A stretch of 39,003 nucleotides of DNA, taken from positions 8,724-47,726 of the forward strand of contig NZ_JADOTT010000012.1 of NCBI RefSeq assembly GCF_016817355.1, in the 5' to 3' direction. The notes beneath the pieces were generated by a model that searched no databases, had not been told where the DNA came from, and was given only the letters and a program-made list of their open reading frames with translations. Positions 16,740 to 26,917 of the stretch are shown here, one piece after another (positions within the stretch are counted from its first letter, which is position 1; each line of letters opens with the position of its first letter). Source of the stretch: Maricaulis parjimensis. Lineage in GTDB: Bacteria; Pseudomonadota; Alphaproteobacteria; Caulobacterales; Maricaulaceae. Made by a program: the position numbers and the translations under genes.

Positions 16740-18413
16740 TTACATTCCCGCATACATCGGACCGCCGCCACCTTCCGGCGTGGTCCAGTTGATGTTCTGG
16801 TTCGGGTCCTTGATGTCGCAGGTTTTGCAGTGGACGCAGTTCTGCGCATTGATCTGGAAGCGCTGCTCGCCCGTTTCCTCGTCTTCGATCCACTCATACA
16901 CGCCCGCCGGGCAGTAGCGGGTGGACGGGCCGGCAAACTCGCCAAGCTCGGAGGATTTCTGCAGGGCTTCATCCGCCAGCTTGAGGTGGACCGGCTGGTC
17001 TTCCTCATGATTGGTGTTCGAGATGAAGACCGAGGACAGACGGTCGAAAGTCAGCACACCATCCGGTTTGGGATAGTCGATCTTCTTGAACTTGGCTGCC
17101 GGCTGCGTGCTTTCCGCATCCGTCTTGCCATGGCTCATCGTACCGAAGGGCGACCAACCACCGGTGATCGTGTTGATCCACATGTCCAGACCGCCCAGGG
17201 CAATCCCGATCGCGGTACCGAATTTGGACCAGAGCGGTTTGGCGTTGCGGACGCGCTTGAGATCCTGGGCAACCCAGGAGGTTTCATAGGCCGTCTGGTA
17301 TTCGCTCAGCTCGTCATGGCTGCGGCCATCGGCCATCGCGGCAAACACGCTTTCGGCGGCCAGCATGCCCGTCTTCATGGCGTTATGGCTGCCCTTGATG
17401 CGCGGCACGTTCACAAATCCGGCCGAACACCCGATCAGCGCACCGCCCGGGAAGGCCAGTTTCGGCACGGACTGGAAACCGCCCTCGGTGATAGCACGGG
17501 CACCGTAGGAGATGCGTTCACCGCCTTCGAGCACGTCGCGGATCGCCGGGTGTGTCTTGAGACGCTGGAATTCCTCGAAGGGCGAGATCCACGGGTTCTT
17601 GTAGTTCAGGTGGATCACGAAACCGATCGACACCAGATTGTCGCCATAGTGGTACATGAAGGAGCCGCCGCCCGTGGAATTGTCCAGCGGCCAGCCCATC
17701 GTGTGCTTCACCATGCCCGGCTTGTGCTTCTCCGGATCGATGCGCCAGACTTCCTTCAGGCCGATGCCGAATTTTTGCGGCTCCTTGCCTTCGGACAGGT
17801 TGAAACGGGAGATCAGGCGCTTGGCCAGCGAGCCACGCGCCCCCTCGGCGATCAGCGTGTACTTGCCCCGCAATTCCATTCCGGGCTGGTAGCCATCCTT
17901 GTGACCGCCATCGCGCGCCAGGCCGAAATCACCGGTGACGACCCCTTTGATGACACCGTCTTCCTCGACCAGGTCCGCGGCCGGGAAGCCCGGATAGATT
18001 TCCACGCCCAGGGCTTCGGCTTGTTCGCCCAGCCAGCGGCAGACATTGCCCAGGGAGACGATATAGCAGCCATGATTGCTCATCAGGGGCGGGAAGAAGA
18101 GCGTGGGCAGACTGATCGAACCGGCAGCGCCGAGGACTTCGAAAATGTCCGTCTTCACTTCCTGGTCGAGCGGAGCGCCTTGCGCCTTCCAGTCGGGAAT
18201 CAGTTCATTGAGCGCCTTGGGATCAACCACGGCACCGGACAGGATGTGCGCACCGACTTCAGCGCCTTTTTCAAGCAGCGCGATGGAAATATCCTGGCCG
18301 GCCTCGGCCGCCAGTTGTTTCAGCCGGATCGCTGCCGAAAGGCCCGCCGGGCCTCCGCCAACGATGACAACATCATATTCCATGGATTCGCGTTCAATCG
18401 CTGCGTCGGTCAT
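16740..18413 (-). CDS. etfD: Electron-transfer flavoprotein:ubiquinone oxidoreductase (ETF-QO)
   Basis: 557 residues, inner-membrane-associated enzyme that takes electrons from ETF (fed by acyl-CoA and other dehydrogenases) and reduces ubiquinone. The N-terminal FAD motif is IVGGGPAGLSAAIRL (GGGPAG at 19-24), SGAVVDPKALNELIP follows, then the quinone and membrane-binding middle region. The C-terminal [4Fe-4S] ferredoxin-like part has YCPAGVYEW and NCVHCKTCDIKDP (C, then CxxCxxC). The full length matches the family. The divergent gap to the UDG gene carries a triple ACGT motif that may be its operator. Confidence 0.96.
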   Translation of the reverse strand: MTDAAIERESMEYDVVIVGGGPAGLSAAIRLKQLAAEAGQDISIALLEKGAEVGAHILSGAVVDPKALNELIPDWKAQGAPLDQEVKTDIFEVLGAAGSISLPTLFFPPLMSNHGCYIVSLGNVCRWLGEQAEALGVEIYPGFPAADLVEEDGVIKGVVTGDFGLARDGGHKDGYQPGMELRGKYTLIAEGARGSLAKRLISRFNLSEGKEPQKFGIGLKEVWRIDPEKHKPGMVKHTMGWPLDNSTGGGSFMYHYGDNLVSIGFVIHLNYKNPWISPFEEFQRLKTHPAIRDVLEGGERISYGARAITEGGFQSVPKLAFPGGALIGCSAGFVNVPRIKGSHNAMKTGMLAAESVFAAMADGRSHDELSEYQTAYETSWVAQDLKRVRNAKPLWSKFGTAIGIALGGLDMWINTITGGWSPFGTMSHGKTDAESTQPAAKFKKIDYPKPDGVLTFDRLSSVFISNTNHEEDQPVHLKLADEALQKSSELGEFAGPSTRYCPAGVYEWIEDEETGEQRFQINAQNCVHCKTCDIKDPNQNINWTTPEGGGGPMYAGM

Positions 18414-18526
18414 GAAATGGCCACCCCTTTTGTCTTCTGTTCGAGCACTGCCCCGCTTGCAGGCTCCCGGTCATACCTTAGGATCGAACACCCATCTAGC
18501 GCGTCAGGCCGCGCGGATCAAAATTT

Positions 18527-18547
18527 TTGACGTTAACGTACACGTAA
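18527..18547. promoter_or_regulatory. Triple ACGT operator-like site
   Basis: Three ACGT tetramers are spaced exactly six bases apart (ACGT-TA-ACGT-AC-ACGT) and flanked by TTG and AA, giving an imperfect palindrome centred on the middle copy. It lies about 115 bp from the ETF-QO start and directly against the UDG start. ACGT-based palindromes of this kind are, as I recall, used by the MerR-type LiuR regulators of branched-chain amino acid and fatty acid catabolism, which often control ETF-QO. The assignment is tentative. Confidence 0.45.
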
Positions 18548-18551
18548 GCCC

Positions 18552-19424
18552 ATGAACCCGCCCGCAGCGCCACTAGACCCGAAACACGAAAAAGCCCTCC
18601 AGGCCCTGATCGCTTGGTGGGACGAAGCGGGCATCGAGCTCGACGCACCTGTCGTGCGGCCGCGCAGCGCGCCCGCCGCGTCGCCGTCGCGCTCCGCCGG
18701 GGCTGAGCCCGCGCGCCATCAAGCCTCACGCGCCACTCAAAGCCCGGCACCCGCCGCGACCGCGGCAGCCGCCCGGGCGGCCGGTTTCGGCCAGACCGTG
18801 CAGGAGGGACCCTCTTCGCTCGAACTGGCCGCAAAGGCGCAAACGCTCGACGAGCTGAAATCCGCGATCGAAGCTTTTGAAGGCTGCGCGCTCAAGCGGA
18901 CCGCCCGCAACACGGTGTTCGCGCGCGGCGACCGTGCGGCGCGCGTCATGGTGGTAGGCGAAGCGCCCGGCAAGGAAGAGGATGAGTCAGGCGAGCCTTT
19001 TGTCGGGCCGGCCGGGCATCTGGTCGACCGCATGCTGGCCAGTATCGGGATCGAGCGCGATACGGTCTACATGTCCAACATTCTCAACTGGCGCCCCCCG
19101 GGCAATCGCACACCGACCCAGGACGAGATCGCTCTCTGCCTGCCCTTCATCGAACGGCATGTCGCTTTGAAAGCCCCAGACATCCTGATCCTGGCGGGCG
19201 GTTTGGCAGCCCAGGCCCTGCTGCGCGAAACAACCGGCATTACCCGGCTTCGCGGTCGCTGGCAGGACTATGCGATACGCGGCACAGACGGCGAGGCGTC
19301 CGGCAAAACGATTCCCGCCCTGCCCATTTTCCACCCGTCCTATCTCTTGCGCAGACCGCCGGAGAAAAAGTCGGCCTGGATCGACATGCTCGCGCTTCAA
19401 TCCCGGCTCTCACTTGAAGATTAG
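18552..19424 (+). CDS. Uracil-DNA glycosylase, family 4-like, lacking two Fe-S cysteines
   Basis: 290 residues. The first ~100 are a low-complexity Ala/Pro/Arg-rich extension, then a UDG-superfamily domain: water-activating motif GEAPGKEEDESGEPFVGPAG (about 137-156), NILNWRPPGNRTPT, and the DNA-intercalating HPSYLLRR. Classic family 4 enzymes hold a [4Fe-4S] cluster with four Cys. Here only two remain (Cys in EGCAL and in IALCLP); the partners are replaced by Phe and by Trp (NWRPP instead of CRPP). The protein has no other Cys, so the cluster cannot be built the usual way. I recall the same WRPPGNRTPT form from other alphaproteobacteria. The enzyme likely removes uracil from DNA. Confidence 0.88.
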   Translation: MNPPAAPLDPKHEKALQALIAWWDEAGIELDAPVVRPRSAPAASPSRSAGAEPARHQASRATQSPAPAATAAAARAAGFGQTVQEGPSSLELAAKAQTLDELKSAIEAFEGCALKRTARNTVFARGDRAARVMVVGEAPGKEEDESGEPFVGPAGHLVDRMLASIGIERDTVYMSNILNWRPPGNRTPTQDEIALCLPFIERHVALKAPDILILAGGLAAQALLRETTGITRLRGRWQDYAIRGTDGEASGKTIPALPIFHPSYLLRRPPEKKSAWIDMLALQSRLSLED

Positions 19425-19429
19425 CGCAC

Positions 19430-19455
19430 AACCCCAAATCGCAATTGGGTTATTT
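19430..19455 (+). terminator. Weak rho-independent terminator after the UDG gene
   Basis: AACCC(C)AA at 19430-19437 pairs with TTGGGTT at 19445-19451, with one bulged C and a seven-base loop, followed by ATTT. It begins six bases after the stop codon. The stem is short and the T-tract poor. Confidence 0.4.
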
Positions 19456-19501
19456 GGTGCCACATAAATTTATCGCGAATTCACCCGCCCCCGACCGTGA
19501 T

Positions 19502-19516
19502 GTAATATAATATTAC
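19502..19516. promoter_or_regulatory. Perfect AT-rich 15-bp palindrome upstream of the chemoreceptor operon
   Basis: GTAATAT-A-ATATTAC, a perfect 7+1+7 palindrome in an AT-rich island within otherwise GC-rich DNA, 110 bp ahead of the PAS gene. It may be an operator or part of the promoter. No known regulator recognised. Confidence 0.45.
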
Positions 19517-19625
19517 GCAACCTGAGGCCGCAACCCTTAGTTAACCACACCGGGGCCCATTCTCTCGGGCAAATTCACAGCAGGCCACCTCCCCCGCTTA
19601 GCCTGCATGCACCGGAGACCCGACC

Positions 19626-20177
19626 ATGGCGCAAGCAATCCATCTCACCGGCGTAGAGCGAACATTCCACCCCGATCAGGTCATCGTCACGAAGACTGAC
19701 CTGAAAGGCCGTATCACCTATGCCAATGACGTCTTTCAGAAGGCATCCAACGTCACTGAAAAGCAGAGCCTCGGCCAGCCGCACAGCTTCATCCGGCACC
19801 CGGACATGCCGCGCTGCATTTTCAAGCTTCTCTGGGAAACGATCCAGGACGGGCGCGAGATCTTCGCCTATGTGGTGAACCGCGCGACGAATGGTGACCA
19901 TTACTGGGTCTTCGCCCACGTGACCCCCAGCTTCAATGATGCCGGCCAGATCGTCGGCTATCACTCCAACCGGCGCGAACCGGACCGGCGCATTCTCGAT
20001 GAGCATGTCATCCCGCTCTACAAACAGCTGCGGGAAGAGGAAAACCGCCACCCCAATCGCAAGGACGGGCTGGAAGCCTCCTGGAAACTGCTCCAGGCCA
20101 AGCTTCACGAGACCGGTATGGAATACGACGAATTCATCTGCACGCTCGGCCAAGGCCAGCGTCGCGGCTACCGGTAG
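19626..20177 (+). CDS. PAS-domain protein, Aer-like sensor
   Basis: 183 residues with a single PAS domain of the aerotaxis type: [17 protein letters not shown], then the FAD-pocket pattern [34 protein letters not shown] and [12 protein letters not shown]. In Aer this domain binds FAD and senses redox or oxygen state. Here it is not fused to a membrane anchor, HAMP or signalling domain; the remaining ~50 residues are polar and helical. The chemoreceptor gene begins 11 bp downstream, so the pair is an operon and probably a split receptor. FAD binding is inferred from similarity. Confidence 0.87.
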   Translation: MAQAIHLTGVERTFHPDQVIVTKTDLKGRITYANDVFQKASNVTEKQSLGQPHSFIRHPDMPRCIFKLLWETIQDGREIFAYVVNRATNGDHYWVFAHVTPSFNDAGQIVGYHSNRREPDRRILDEHVIPLYKQLREEENRHPNRKDGLEASWKLLQAKLHETGMEYDEFICTLGQGQRRGYR

Positions 20178-20188
20178 GAGTTCCCATC

Positions 20189-21349
20189 ATGTTCAATTCC
20201 AAGGACCGCCAGGCCATCCGCCGCGCAACCGAGATCGTTGAAGCCGTCGCCAATGGTGATTTCGAGAAACGCATCATCGGCGTGTCTTCCGACCCGGAAG
20301 TCGCCGCGATGGAACTGGCCATCAACCGTCTCATCGACCGGACTGACGCCTATCTGCGTGAGAGCCAGACCTGTGTGGAATATGTCCGACGGAACCAGCA
20401 TTTCCGCCTGATTCCGGAAACCGGCATGGTCGGTGCCTTCCGCAATGCGGCCCGGGCCGTGAACACCACGCTGTACGGCATCAAGAGCAAGCATGGTGAC
20501 TGCCTCAACCTGGCTGGCAATCTGGAAACCGAGCTGACCGATGTCATGGCCAAGGTCTCCGAAGCCATCGGCACGTTGCGCACCACCGCTGACAGCCTGG
20601 AGAACAATGCCGCCAATGCCTCCGAACGCTGTGTTGGCGCCGCCGCCGGTGCCGAGGAAGCCTCGGTCAACATGCAGAGCGTCGCGGCTTCGGCCGAGGA
20701 GCTCACCTCCTCGATTTCCGAAATCAATCGCCAGGTGGTCGGCTCGGCGGATCTCGCCAATGGCGCGGTCGAGAAGTCCAAGGCCATGAATGCCACGATC
20801 ACCGGTCTGAACGGTGTCACGGCCCGGATCGGCGATGTGGTGAAACTCATCCAGGCCATTGCAGACCAGACCAATCTTCTGGCCCTGAACGCCACAATCG
20901 AGGCCGCCCGCGCCGGTGAGGCCGGCAAGGGTTTCGCCATCGTGGCCCAGGAAGTGAAAACCCTGGCAGGCCAGACAGCCCAGGCGACCGAGGAAATTGC
21001 CGGCCAGATCTCCGAACTCCAAGCCACGATGGGCGGCGCTGTCAGCGCGAATGACTCCATCAGCGCCGCGATCGAGGAAATCAACACGGCCTGCAACGCC
21101 ATCGCCGCGGCGGTGACCGAGCAAAGCGCCGCCACCGGGGAGATCGCCCGCAATGTGAACGAAGCGGCCGAAGGCACCGGCGAAGTCTCAAGCGGCATTT
21201 CCGTTGTCCAACAGGCGACCCAATCCACCCAGGACTCGGTCAGTCAGGTTGTGTCCTCCACGGATATCCTTTTGCAGCAGGAGCAGAGCCTGAACGGCCT
21301 GCGCGCCAATATCACCGACTTCCTGACCGATCTGCGCAAGGTCGGCTAG
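20189..21349 (+). CDS. Cytoplasmic methyl-accepting chemotaxis protein
   Basis: 386 residues without signal peptide or membrane segment. An N-terminal helical part (about 1-115, HAMP-like) leads to a long coiled-coil signalling domain with the conserved tip [20 protein letters not shown] and [19 protein letters not shown], which contacts CheA and CheW. Glu/Gln-Ala-rich helices flanking the tip offer methylation sites. There is no C-terminal CheR-binding pentapeptide. It follows the PAS gene by 11 bp, with GTAGGAG before the ATG, and ends in a clear terminator. It probably takes its input from the PAS protein. Confidence 0.92.
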   Translation: MFNSKDRQAIRRATEIVEAVANGDFEKRIIGVSSDPEVAAMELAINRLIDRTDAYLRESQTCVEYVRRNQHFRLIPETGMVGAFRNAARAVNTTLYGIKSKHGDCLNLAGNLETELTDVMAKVSEAIGTLRTTADSLENNAANASERCVGAAAGAEEASVNMQSVAASAEELTSSISEINRQVVGSADLANGAVEKSKAMNATITGLNGVTARIGDVVKLIQAIADQTNLLALNATIEAARAGEAGKGFAIVAQEVKTLAGQTAQATEEIAGQISELQATMGGAVSANDSISAAIEEINTACNAIAAAVTEQSAATGEIARNVNEAAEGTGEVSSGISVVQQATQSTQDSVSQVVSSTDILLQQEQSLNGLRANITDFLTDLRKVG

Positions 21350-21364
21350 GCATCCCGGAAACCG

Positions 21365-21392
21365 GGGGCGGGTTTCACACTCGCCCCTTTTT
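21365..21392 (+). terminator. Rho-independent terminator of the PAS-MCP operon
   Basis: GGGGCGGGT (21365-21373) pairs with ACTCGCCCC (21379-21387) around the loop TTCAC, with one G-T pair, and is followed by five T. It begins 16 bases after the receptor stop. Confidence 0.85.
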
Positions 21393-21404
21393 CGACTCCA
21401 TTTT

Positions 21405-21419
21405 GTTCTTGATTTGTTC
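21405..21419. promoter_or_regulatory. SOS box (LexA site) upstream of the radical SAM gene
   Basis: GTTCTTGATTTGTTC is a perfect match to the alphaproteobacterial LexA consensus GTTC-N7-GTTC. It ends 23 bp before the ATG, inside the expected promoter region, so LexA bound here would block transcription. It is the only perfect match I noticed in the intergenic regions. Confidence 0.8.
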
Positions 21420-21442
21420 TCATTCGGGGTCATAGTAGCGCC

Positions 21443-22579
21443 ATGACCGAGCGCCCCGGAGGGTTCGCCCTTAATGCCCCCCATGCGTCCTCCCGGACCC
21501 AAGCCCCCACCGCCCCGGGGGCCGGCGCCCGCGGACGCGGCGCTCGGTCTAACTTTTCAGGACGCTATGAGGCCTTTGTCCGCGAAGCTTTCGATGATGG
21601 CTGGACGGAGCAGGACGCGGAAGCGCCACGCCTTGCGACGACCATCCTGACAGACAAGTCGCGCTCGATCATCGCAACCAACAATTCGCCCGACCTTTCC
21701 TTCGACCAGTCGATCAATCCCTATCGCGGCTGCGAGCATGGCTGCATTTATTGCTATGCCCGCCCCAGCCACGCCTATCTGGGCTATTCCCCGGGACTCG
21801 ACTTCGAAAGCATCATCATGGCCAAGCCGGAAGCTCCGGCTTTGCTGCAAGCGCATTTCAACCGCCCCGGCTACCGGCCGGCCCCGCTTGTCATCGGTGC
21901 CAATACCGATGCCTGGCAACCCGTTGAACAGAGACTGGAACACACGCGGGCCCTGCTCAAAGTCTTTGCCCGCTACCGGCACCCGGTGATCTTCATCACC
22001 AAATCTGCGCTCATCCTGCGCGATCTCGACATCCTGGGCCCCATGGCAGCGGACAATCTCGCCAAGGGCGCCATTTCGATCACCACACTGGACCGCAAGC
22101 TGGCCCGGCAAATGGAACCGCGGGCAGCGGCGCCTCACAGACGGCTCGAAGCCGTTCGTCGCCTGTCACAGGCCGGCATTCCCACCACGGTGATGATGGC
22201 ACCGATCATCCCCGGCCTGACCGACAATGAGATCGAGCCCTTGCTGAAGTCCGCTGCCGAGGCCGGCGCCGCCAACGCCGCCTATGTCCTCCTGCGCCTG
22301 CCGCTGGAGATCCGCGACCTGTTCCGGGAGTGGCTGGCCGCCAACCGGCCGGATGCGGCGCGGAAAGTCATCTCCCTGATGCGCCAGATGCGTGGCGGTC
22401 AGGACTATGATCCGCGCTGGTCGACACGGGGCCGCGGCCAGGGCCCTCTCGCCGATCTCATCGCCCGCCGCTTCCGCCAGGCGATCAAGCGCTACGGGCT
22501 CTCAGCCCCTCGCGCCGAACTTGACTACAGCCAGTTCGAACGCCCCCTCGGCCATGCGGGCCAGCCCAGCCTGTTTTGA
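21443..22579 (+). CDS. Radical SAM protein of the PA0069 / SplB-like family
   Basis: 378 residues. The radical SAM cluster motif CEHGCIYCYARPSHAYLG (CxxxCxxC, about residue 96 onward) binds [4Fe-4S] and SAM; SINPYRGC precedes it. Further conserved blocks are VIGANTDAWQPVE, PVIFITKSALILRD, SITTLD and PTTVMMAPIIPGLTD, as in the PA0069 family, which is related to spore photoproduct lyase. The N-terminal 40 residues are Ala/Gly/Pro/Arg-rich. The substrate is unknown; the SOS box in front of it suggests a DNA-damage role. It ends 28 bp from the convergent c-di-GMP gene. Confidence 0.88.
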   Translation: MTERPGGFALNAPHASSRTQAPTAPGAGARGRGARSNFSGRYEAFVREAFDDGWTEQDAEAPRLATTILTDKSRSIIATNNSPDLSFDQSINPYRGCEHGCIYCYARPSHAYLGYSPGLDFESIIMAKPEAPALLQAHFNRPGYRPAPLVIGANTDAWQPVEQRLEHTRALLKVFARYRHPVIFITKSALILRDLDILGPMAADNLAKGAISITTLDRKLARQMEPRAAAPHRRLEAVRRLSQAGIPTTVMMAPIIPGLTDNEIEPLLKSAAEAGAANAAYVLLRLPLEIRDLFREWLAANRPDAARKVISLMRQMRGGQDYDPRWSTRGRGQGPLADLIARRFRQAIKRYGLSAPRAELDYSQFERPLGHAGQPSLF

Positions 22580-22607
22580 ATGACTCTGTAGTGTTGCGAA
22601 GCCCGTA

Positions 22608-25028
22608 TCAGGCGCTGCGCTGCTCATGCGCACAGCCGGCGACACAATCGGCAATCTCCTGCCGGATGGCAGCGGAAGCCTCGGCAAAGCCGGCCAGTTG
22701 TCCCCGGGTCAGGGGTTTGGACAGAAGATATCCCTGCAGGACGAGGTCCGGCTGGGCCCCCAGCGCTTGGAGTTCGTCAAACTCCTCGATGCCCTCGACG
22801 ACGACACGGATGCCCAATTCCGTCGCCAGATCAATCGTTGCCTGGACGATGATCTGGGCTTCCCGATCCAGGTGCAGCCCCGTCATGAAGGAGCGATCGA
22901 TCTTGATCTTGTCGAAGGGGAAGGCCCGCAAATAGCTGAGCGAAGAATAACCGGTCCCGAAGTCATCGATCGCCAGGCCAACGCCCAATTGCTTCAAGGC
23001 GCGCAGAACATTCAGGGCGCGCTCTTCGTCATCGATCAGGACGCCCTCGGTGATCTCGATCTCGAGCCGCTCCGGAGCCAGACCGGATGCCGCCAGCGCC
23101 TGCTGGACCGACATGACGAGATTGCCCTGCCGGAACTGGGCCGGGCTTACATTCACGGCCACACGGCAATCTTCCGGCCAGTTCATGGCTTCGCGGCACG
23201 CTGCGCGCAGAACCCAGCTGCCCATTTTCAGGATCAGGCCGGTCTCTTCGGCAATCTGGACAAATTCCGAGGGCGGCACGGAGCCACGCTTGTCATCATT
23301 CCAACGCACCAGAGCTTCAAAGCCCACGATTTTGCCATCGCCCAGCCGGGCCTGCGGCTGGAAGTTCAACTCAAGCAGCTCATCCTCGATGGCCATCGCC
23401 AGATCGGTTTCCAGAAGCCGCCGTTCCTGCATCATCTGGCCCAGCTTCGGATCAAACTCGCAAACCTGGTTCCGGCCCAGCCCCTTGGCGCGGTAGAGCG
23501 CCAGATCGGCCTGGTTCATCAACCGGTCGAGATCCTCGCCATCGAGCGGGAAGAGGGTAACACCGCCCGAGGCGGAGACTTTCAAGTGCAGACTACCGAG
23601 TGTCAGCGGCGAGCCCACCGAATTGACGACGCGCTGGGCAATACCCAGAGCATCCTCACGGCTGGCGATATCCGGCAAGACCACGGCGAATTCATCGCCC
23701 GACAGGCGCGCTGCGATCGCGTTGGATGGCAGGGCGTCCTGCATGCGTTCCGAAACCGTCTTCAACAGCTCATCGCCAACGGCATGCCCGTGCACATCAT
23801 TGACTTCCTTGAAGCGATCCAGATCGAAATAGATCAAGGCGGCCTGGCTGTCGCGGGCCCAGGCGCGCTTCAGCTCACTCTGGAAACTCTCCCGGAATTT
23901 GAGCCGGTTGGGCAGACCGGTCAGCGTGTCATGATGAGCAAGGTGCGCCATTCGCGCCCGCGCATGCTCTTCGGCGGACACATCCCGGAAGGCAAACACA
24001 TCCGCGGGAACCTGGTCGAGCACCATGGAGCGCCGACGCACCTGGACGGAGATCGAGGATCCGTCACGACGGCGCAAACGACAGGTCACCGGCGCGCCAT
24101 CCTCCGACCCGTCAGACGGCAATTCACCGGTCTGGATCAGCTTGTTGACGGGCATGTTTTCCAGGTCTTCGCGCCGCAATTGGAGCAGTTCGCAGAAGCG
24201 GGAATTCATGTCCTGCATGATGCCGTCACGCACAACAGTAATGCCCTCGAAGGTCGCATCGGCCAATGTCCGCATGCGCTGCATCTCCGCGCGCCGGCGG
24301 GCGCCGAGATGCTCATCCAGCCCCGCCGCGAACAGACCGATCCCGACAATCAGGATCACGGCGAGAGCCACCGTTACCGCCAGCAATTTCAGGGCAACAT
24401 CGTCCGCGCCGACTGCTGTGCTGGCATCGGGTACAAGGGTCATGGCACCCATGGCGATAAAGTGCAGGCAGACCACGCCTGCCGCCATCATTGCCGCAGA
24501 GGCCAGCAAGCCGCGCTTGGACGAGAAGCGCGCCATCACCATGGCACTGCCCGCAGCAAACTGCATGCCCAGAACGATCGCCGCAATGACAAGCCCGGCA
24601 TCCCATTGGATGGTGGCACCCAACTGCATCGCATCAATGCCCATGAAGTGCATGGTCGTCACACCAGCCCCTACGACAGCCCCACCCGCCGGCGCGGCGT
24701 AGGCATTGTCAGAGCGGCAGGCCAGGGCCCAGCCACAACTGGTGACGAAAATCGCGAGCGCCAGCGATCCTATGGTTCCGCCGAGATGATAGCTGATGGC
24801 AACAGGCGCCTCATAGGCCAGCATGGAGACGAAATGCGTGCCCCAGATTCCCACACCCGTCACGAATCCTGCCACAAGCAGCCAGGCCGTGCGGCGCTCG
24901 GCGGAGGCGTCGATCGCACGACGCGCCGTAAAGACCGCCCCAAGGGCGGACACCAGGCAAAGCAGGGTGGCAACGGCGACCAGACGCAGGTCGTGCTCGA
25001 CCGTCAGGCAATAGAAAACGCGATACAC
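22608..25028 (-). CDS. MHYT-PAS-GGDEF-EAL c-di-GMP signalling protein
   Basis: 806 residues. The N-terminal membrane region of about seven segments is an MHYT sensor (conserved H in [16 protein letters not shown] and LHFIAMGAM), proposed to bind copper and sense O2, NO or CO. A PAS-like segment follows ([12 protein letters not shown]), then a GGDEF domain with SGDEF in place of GGDEF and no RxxD inhibitory site before it. An EAL domain comes next with [21 protein letters not shown], the [11 protein letters not shown] Asp pair, KIDRSF and VVEGIEE all present, so phosphodiesterase activity is likely. The start GTG 25028 is set by GAGG upstream and gives the usual YCLTVEHD opening. Divergent from rnhB, 22 bp apart. 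Confidence 0.93.
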   Translation of the reverse strand: MYRVFYCLTVEHDLRLVAVATLLCLVSALGAVFTARRAIDASAERRTAWLLVAGFVTGVGIWGTHFVSMLAYEAPVAISYHLGGTIGSLALAIFVTSCGWALACRSDNAYAAPAGGAVVGAGVTTMHFMGIDAMQLGATIQWDAGLVIAAIVLGMQFAAGSAMVMARFSSKRGLLASAAMMAAGVVCLHFIAMGAMTLVPDASTAVGADDVALKLLAVTVALAVILIVGIGLFAAGLDEHLGARRRAEMQRMRTLADATFEGITVVRDGIMQDMNSRFCELLQLRREDLENMPVNKLIQTGELPSDGSEDGAPVTCRLRRRDGSSISVQVRRRSMVLDQVPADVFAFRDVSAEEHARARMAHLAHHDTLTGLPNRLKFRESFQSELKRAWARDSQAALIYFDLDRFKEVNDVHGHAVGDELLKTVSERMQDALPSNAIAARLSGDEFAVVLPDIASREDALGIAQRVVNSVGSPLTLGSLHLKVSASGGVTLFPLDGEDLDRLMNQADLALYRAKGLGRNQVCEFDPKLGQMMQERRLLETDLAMAIEDELLELNFQPQARLGDGKIVGFEALVRWNDDKRGSVPPSEFVQIAEETGLILKMGSWVLRAACREAMNWPEDCRVAVNVSPAQFRQGNLVMSVQQALAASGLAPERLEIEITEGVLIDDEERALNVLRALKQLGVGLAIDDFGTGYSSLSYLRAFPFDKIKIDRSFMTGLHLDREAQIIVQATIDLATELGIRVVVEGIEEFDELQALGAQPDLVLQGYLLSKPLTRGQLAGFAEASAAIRQEIADCVAGCAHEQRSA

Positions 25029-25050
25029 ACTTGTCCTCGAAGGATCCGAT

Positions 25051-25734
25051 TTGACTCCTAGCCTGTCCGAAAAAAACGAGTATTCGCTTAACGCCGCTGC
25101 GCCGTTTTCCGGGCCTGTCATCGCTGGCGTTGACGAAGCTGGACGGGGACCGCTTGCTGGGCCGGTGGTGACTGCGGCCGTCATTCTCGACCCGCGCAAT
25201 CCGATTGCAGGCCTGGGGGATTCCAAGGCCTTGTCCGCACGAAAGCGGGAAGCCCTGGCGCTGGAGATCCGTCAGAAAGCCTGGGTGGCGTTCGGCATTG
25301 CCGAACCTGCAGAGATCGACCGGCTCAACATCCTGCACGCCACCATGACAGCGATGGCCCGATCGGTTTTCCGATTGCCGGTCATTCCGGACAAGGTCCT
25401 GATTGATGGCAATCGCGTCCCGGATGCTCTGCCCTGCCCGGCCGAGGCGATTGTGAAAGGTGATGCCAAGGAAGCCGTGATCGGTGCAGCCTCCATCATG
25501 GCGAAGACAATGCGCGACGCCATGATGCTGCAGGCAGCGCTCAGATTTCCCGGCTATGGCTTCGAGGGGCACAAGGGCTATCCCAGCGCTGCACATCGTG
25601 AAGCGCTCATGCAGCTCGGCCCCTGCCCCATCCACCGGATGAGCTACGCTCCGGTTCGCCTGGCGGCCGAATCGGCTTTATCCACAGATGCCGATGCGTG
25701 TGGAAAACTTGATCAAGGCTTAACGCCCCGTTAG
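25051..25734 (+). CDS. rnhB: Ribonuclease HII
   Basis: 227 residues; removes ribonucleotides from DNA and RNA primers. The catalytic [15 protein letters not shown] (D28, E29) is followed by [19 protein letters not shown] with the next acidic residue, [17 protein letters not shown] and [10 protein letters not shown]. The start is TTG 25051, with AAGGA seven bases upstream; the next in-frame Met is too far in. The last ~20 residues lie outside the conserved domain, and their DNA carries two DnaA boxes and a CtrA box belonging to the next gene. Confidence 0.95.
   Translation: MTPSLSEKNEYSLNAAAPFSGPVIAGVDEAGRGPLAGPVVTAAVILDPRNPIAGLGDSKALSARKREALALEIRQKAWVAFGIAEPAEIDRLNILHATMTAMARSVFRLPVIPDKVLIDGNRVPDALPCPAEAIVKGDAKEAVIGAASIMAKTMRDAMMLQAALRFPGYGFEGHKGYPSAAHREALMQLGPCPIHRMSYAPVRLAAESALSTDADACGKLDQGLTPR
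25678..25707. promoter_or_regulatory. Two inverted DnaA boxes
   Basis: TTATCCACA at 25678-25686 is a perfect DnaA box. TGTGGAAAA at 25699-25707 is the inverse of TTTTCCACA, a good second box, in the opposite orientation with 12 bp between. They lie 79-108 bp before ccrM, within the non-conserved 3' end of rnhB. Confidence 0.7.
25720..25734. promoter_or_regulatory. CtrA-type box upstream of ccrM
   Basis: TTAA-CGCCCCG-TTAG fits the CtrA consensus TTAA-N7-TTAA with one mismatch. It overlaps the rnhB stop codon and ends 51 bp before the ccrM ATG. In Caulobacter, ccrM is a direct CtrA target, which supports the reading. Confidence 0.65.
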
Positions 25735-25767
25735 CCATAAGCACGGACAAACTTCCCGTTCGGTTAG

Positions 25768-26865
<1,098 letters not shown>

Positions 26866-26917
26866 CTGCACGGGCCTTGCATGAGGCAGCCCAGCGGATG
26901 ACACAGGTCCTGACCCC

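Noticed and set aside
16725-18530. Long open frame antisense to ETF-QO
   Set aside because: The ETF-QO frame is complete with FAD and Fe-S motifs.
22626-25061. 811-codon open frame antisense to the c-di-GMP gene
   Set aside because: Shadow of the MHYT-GGDEF-EAL gene; no start site or domain.
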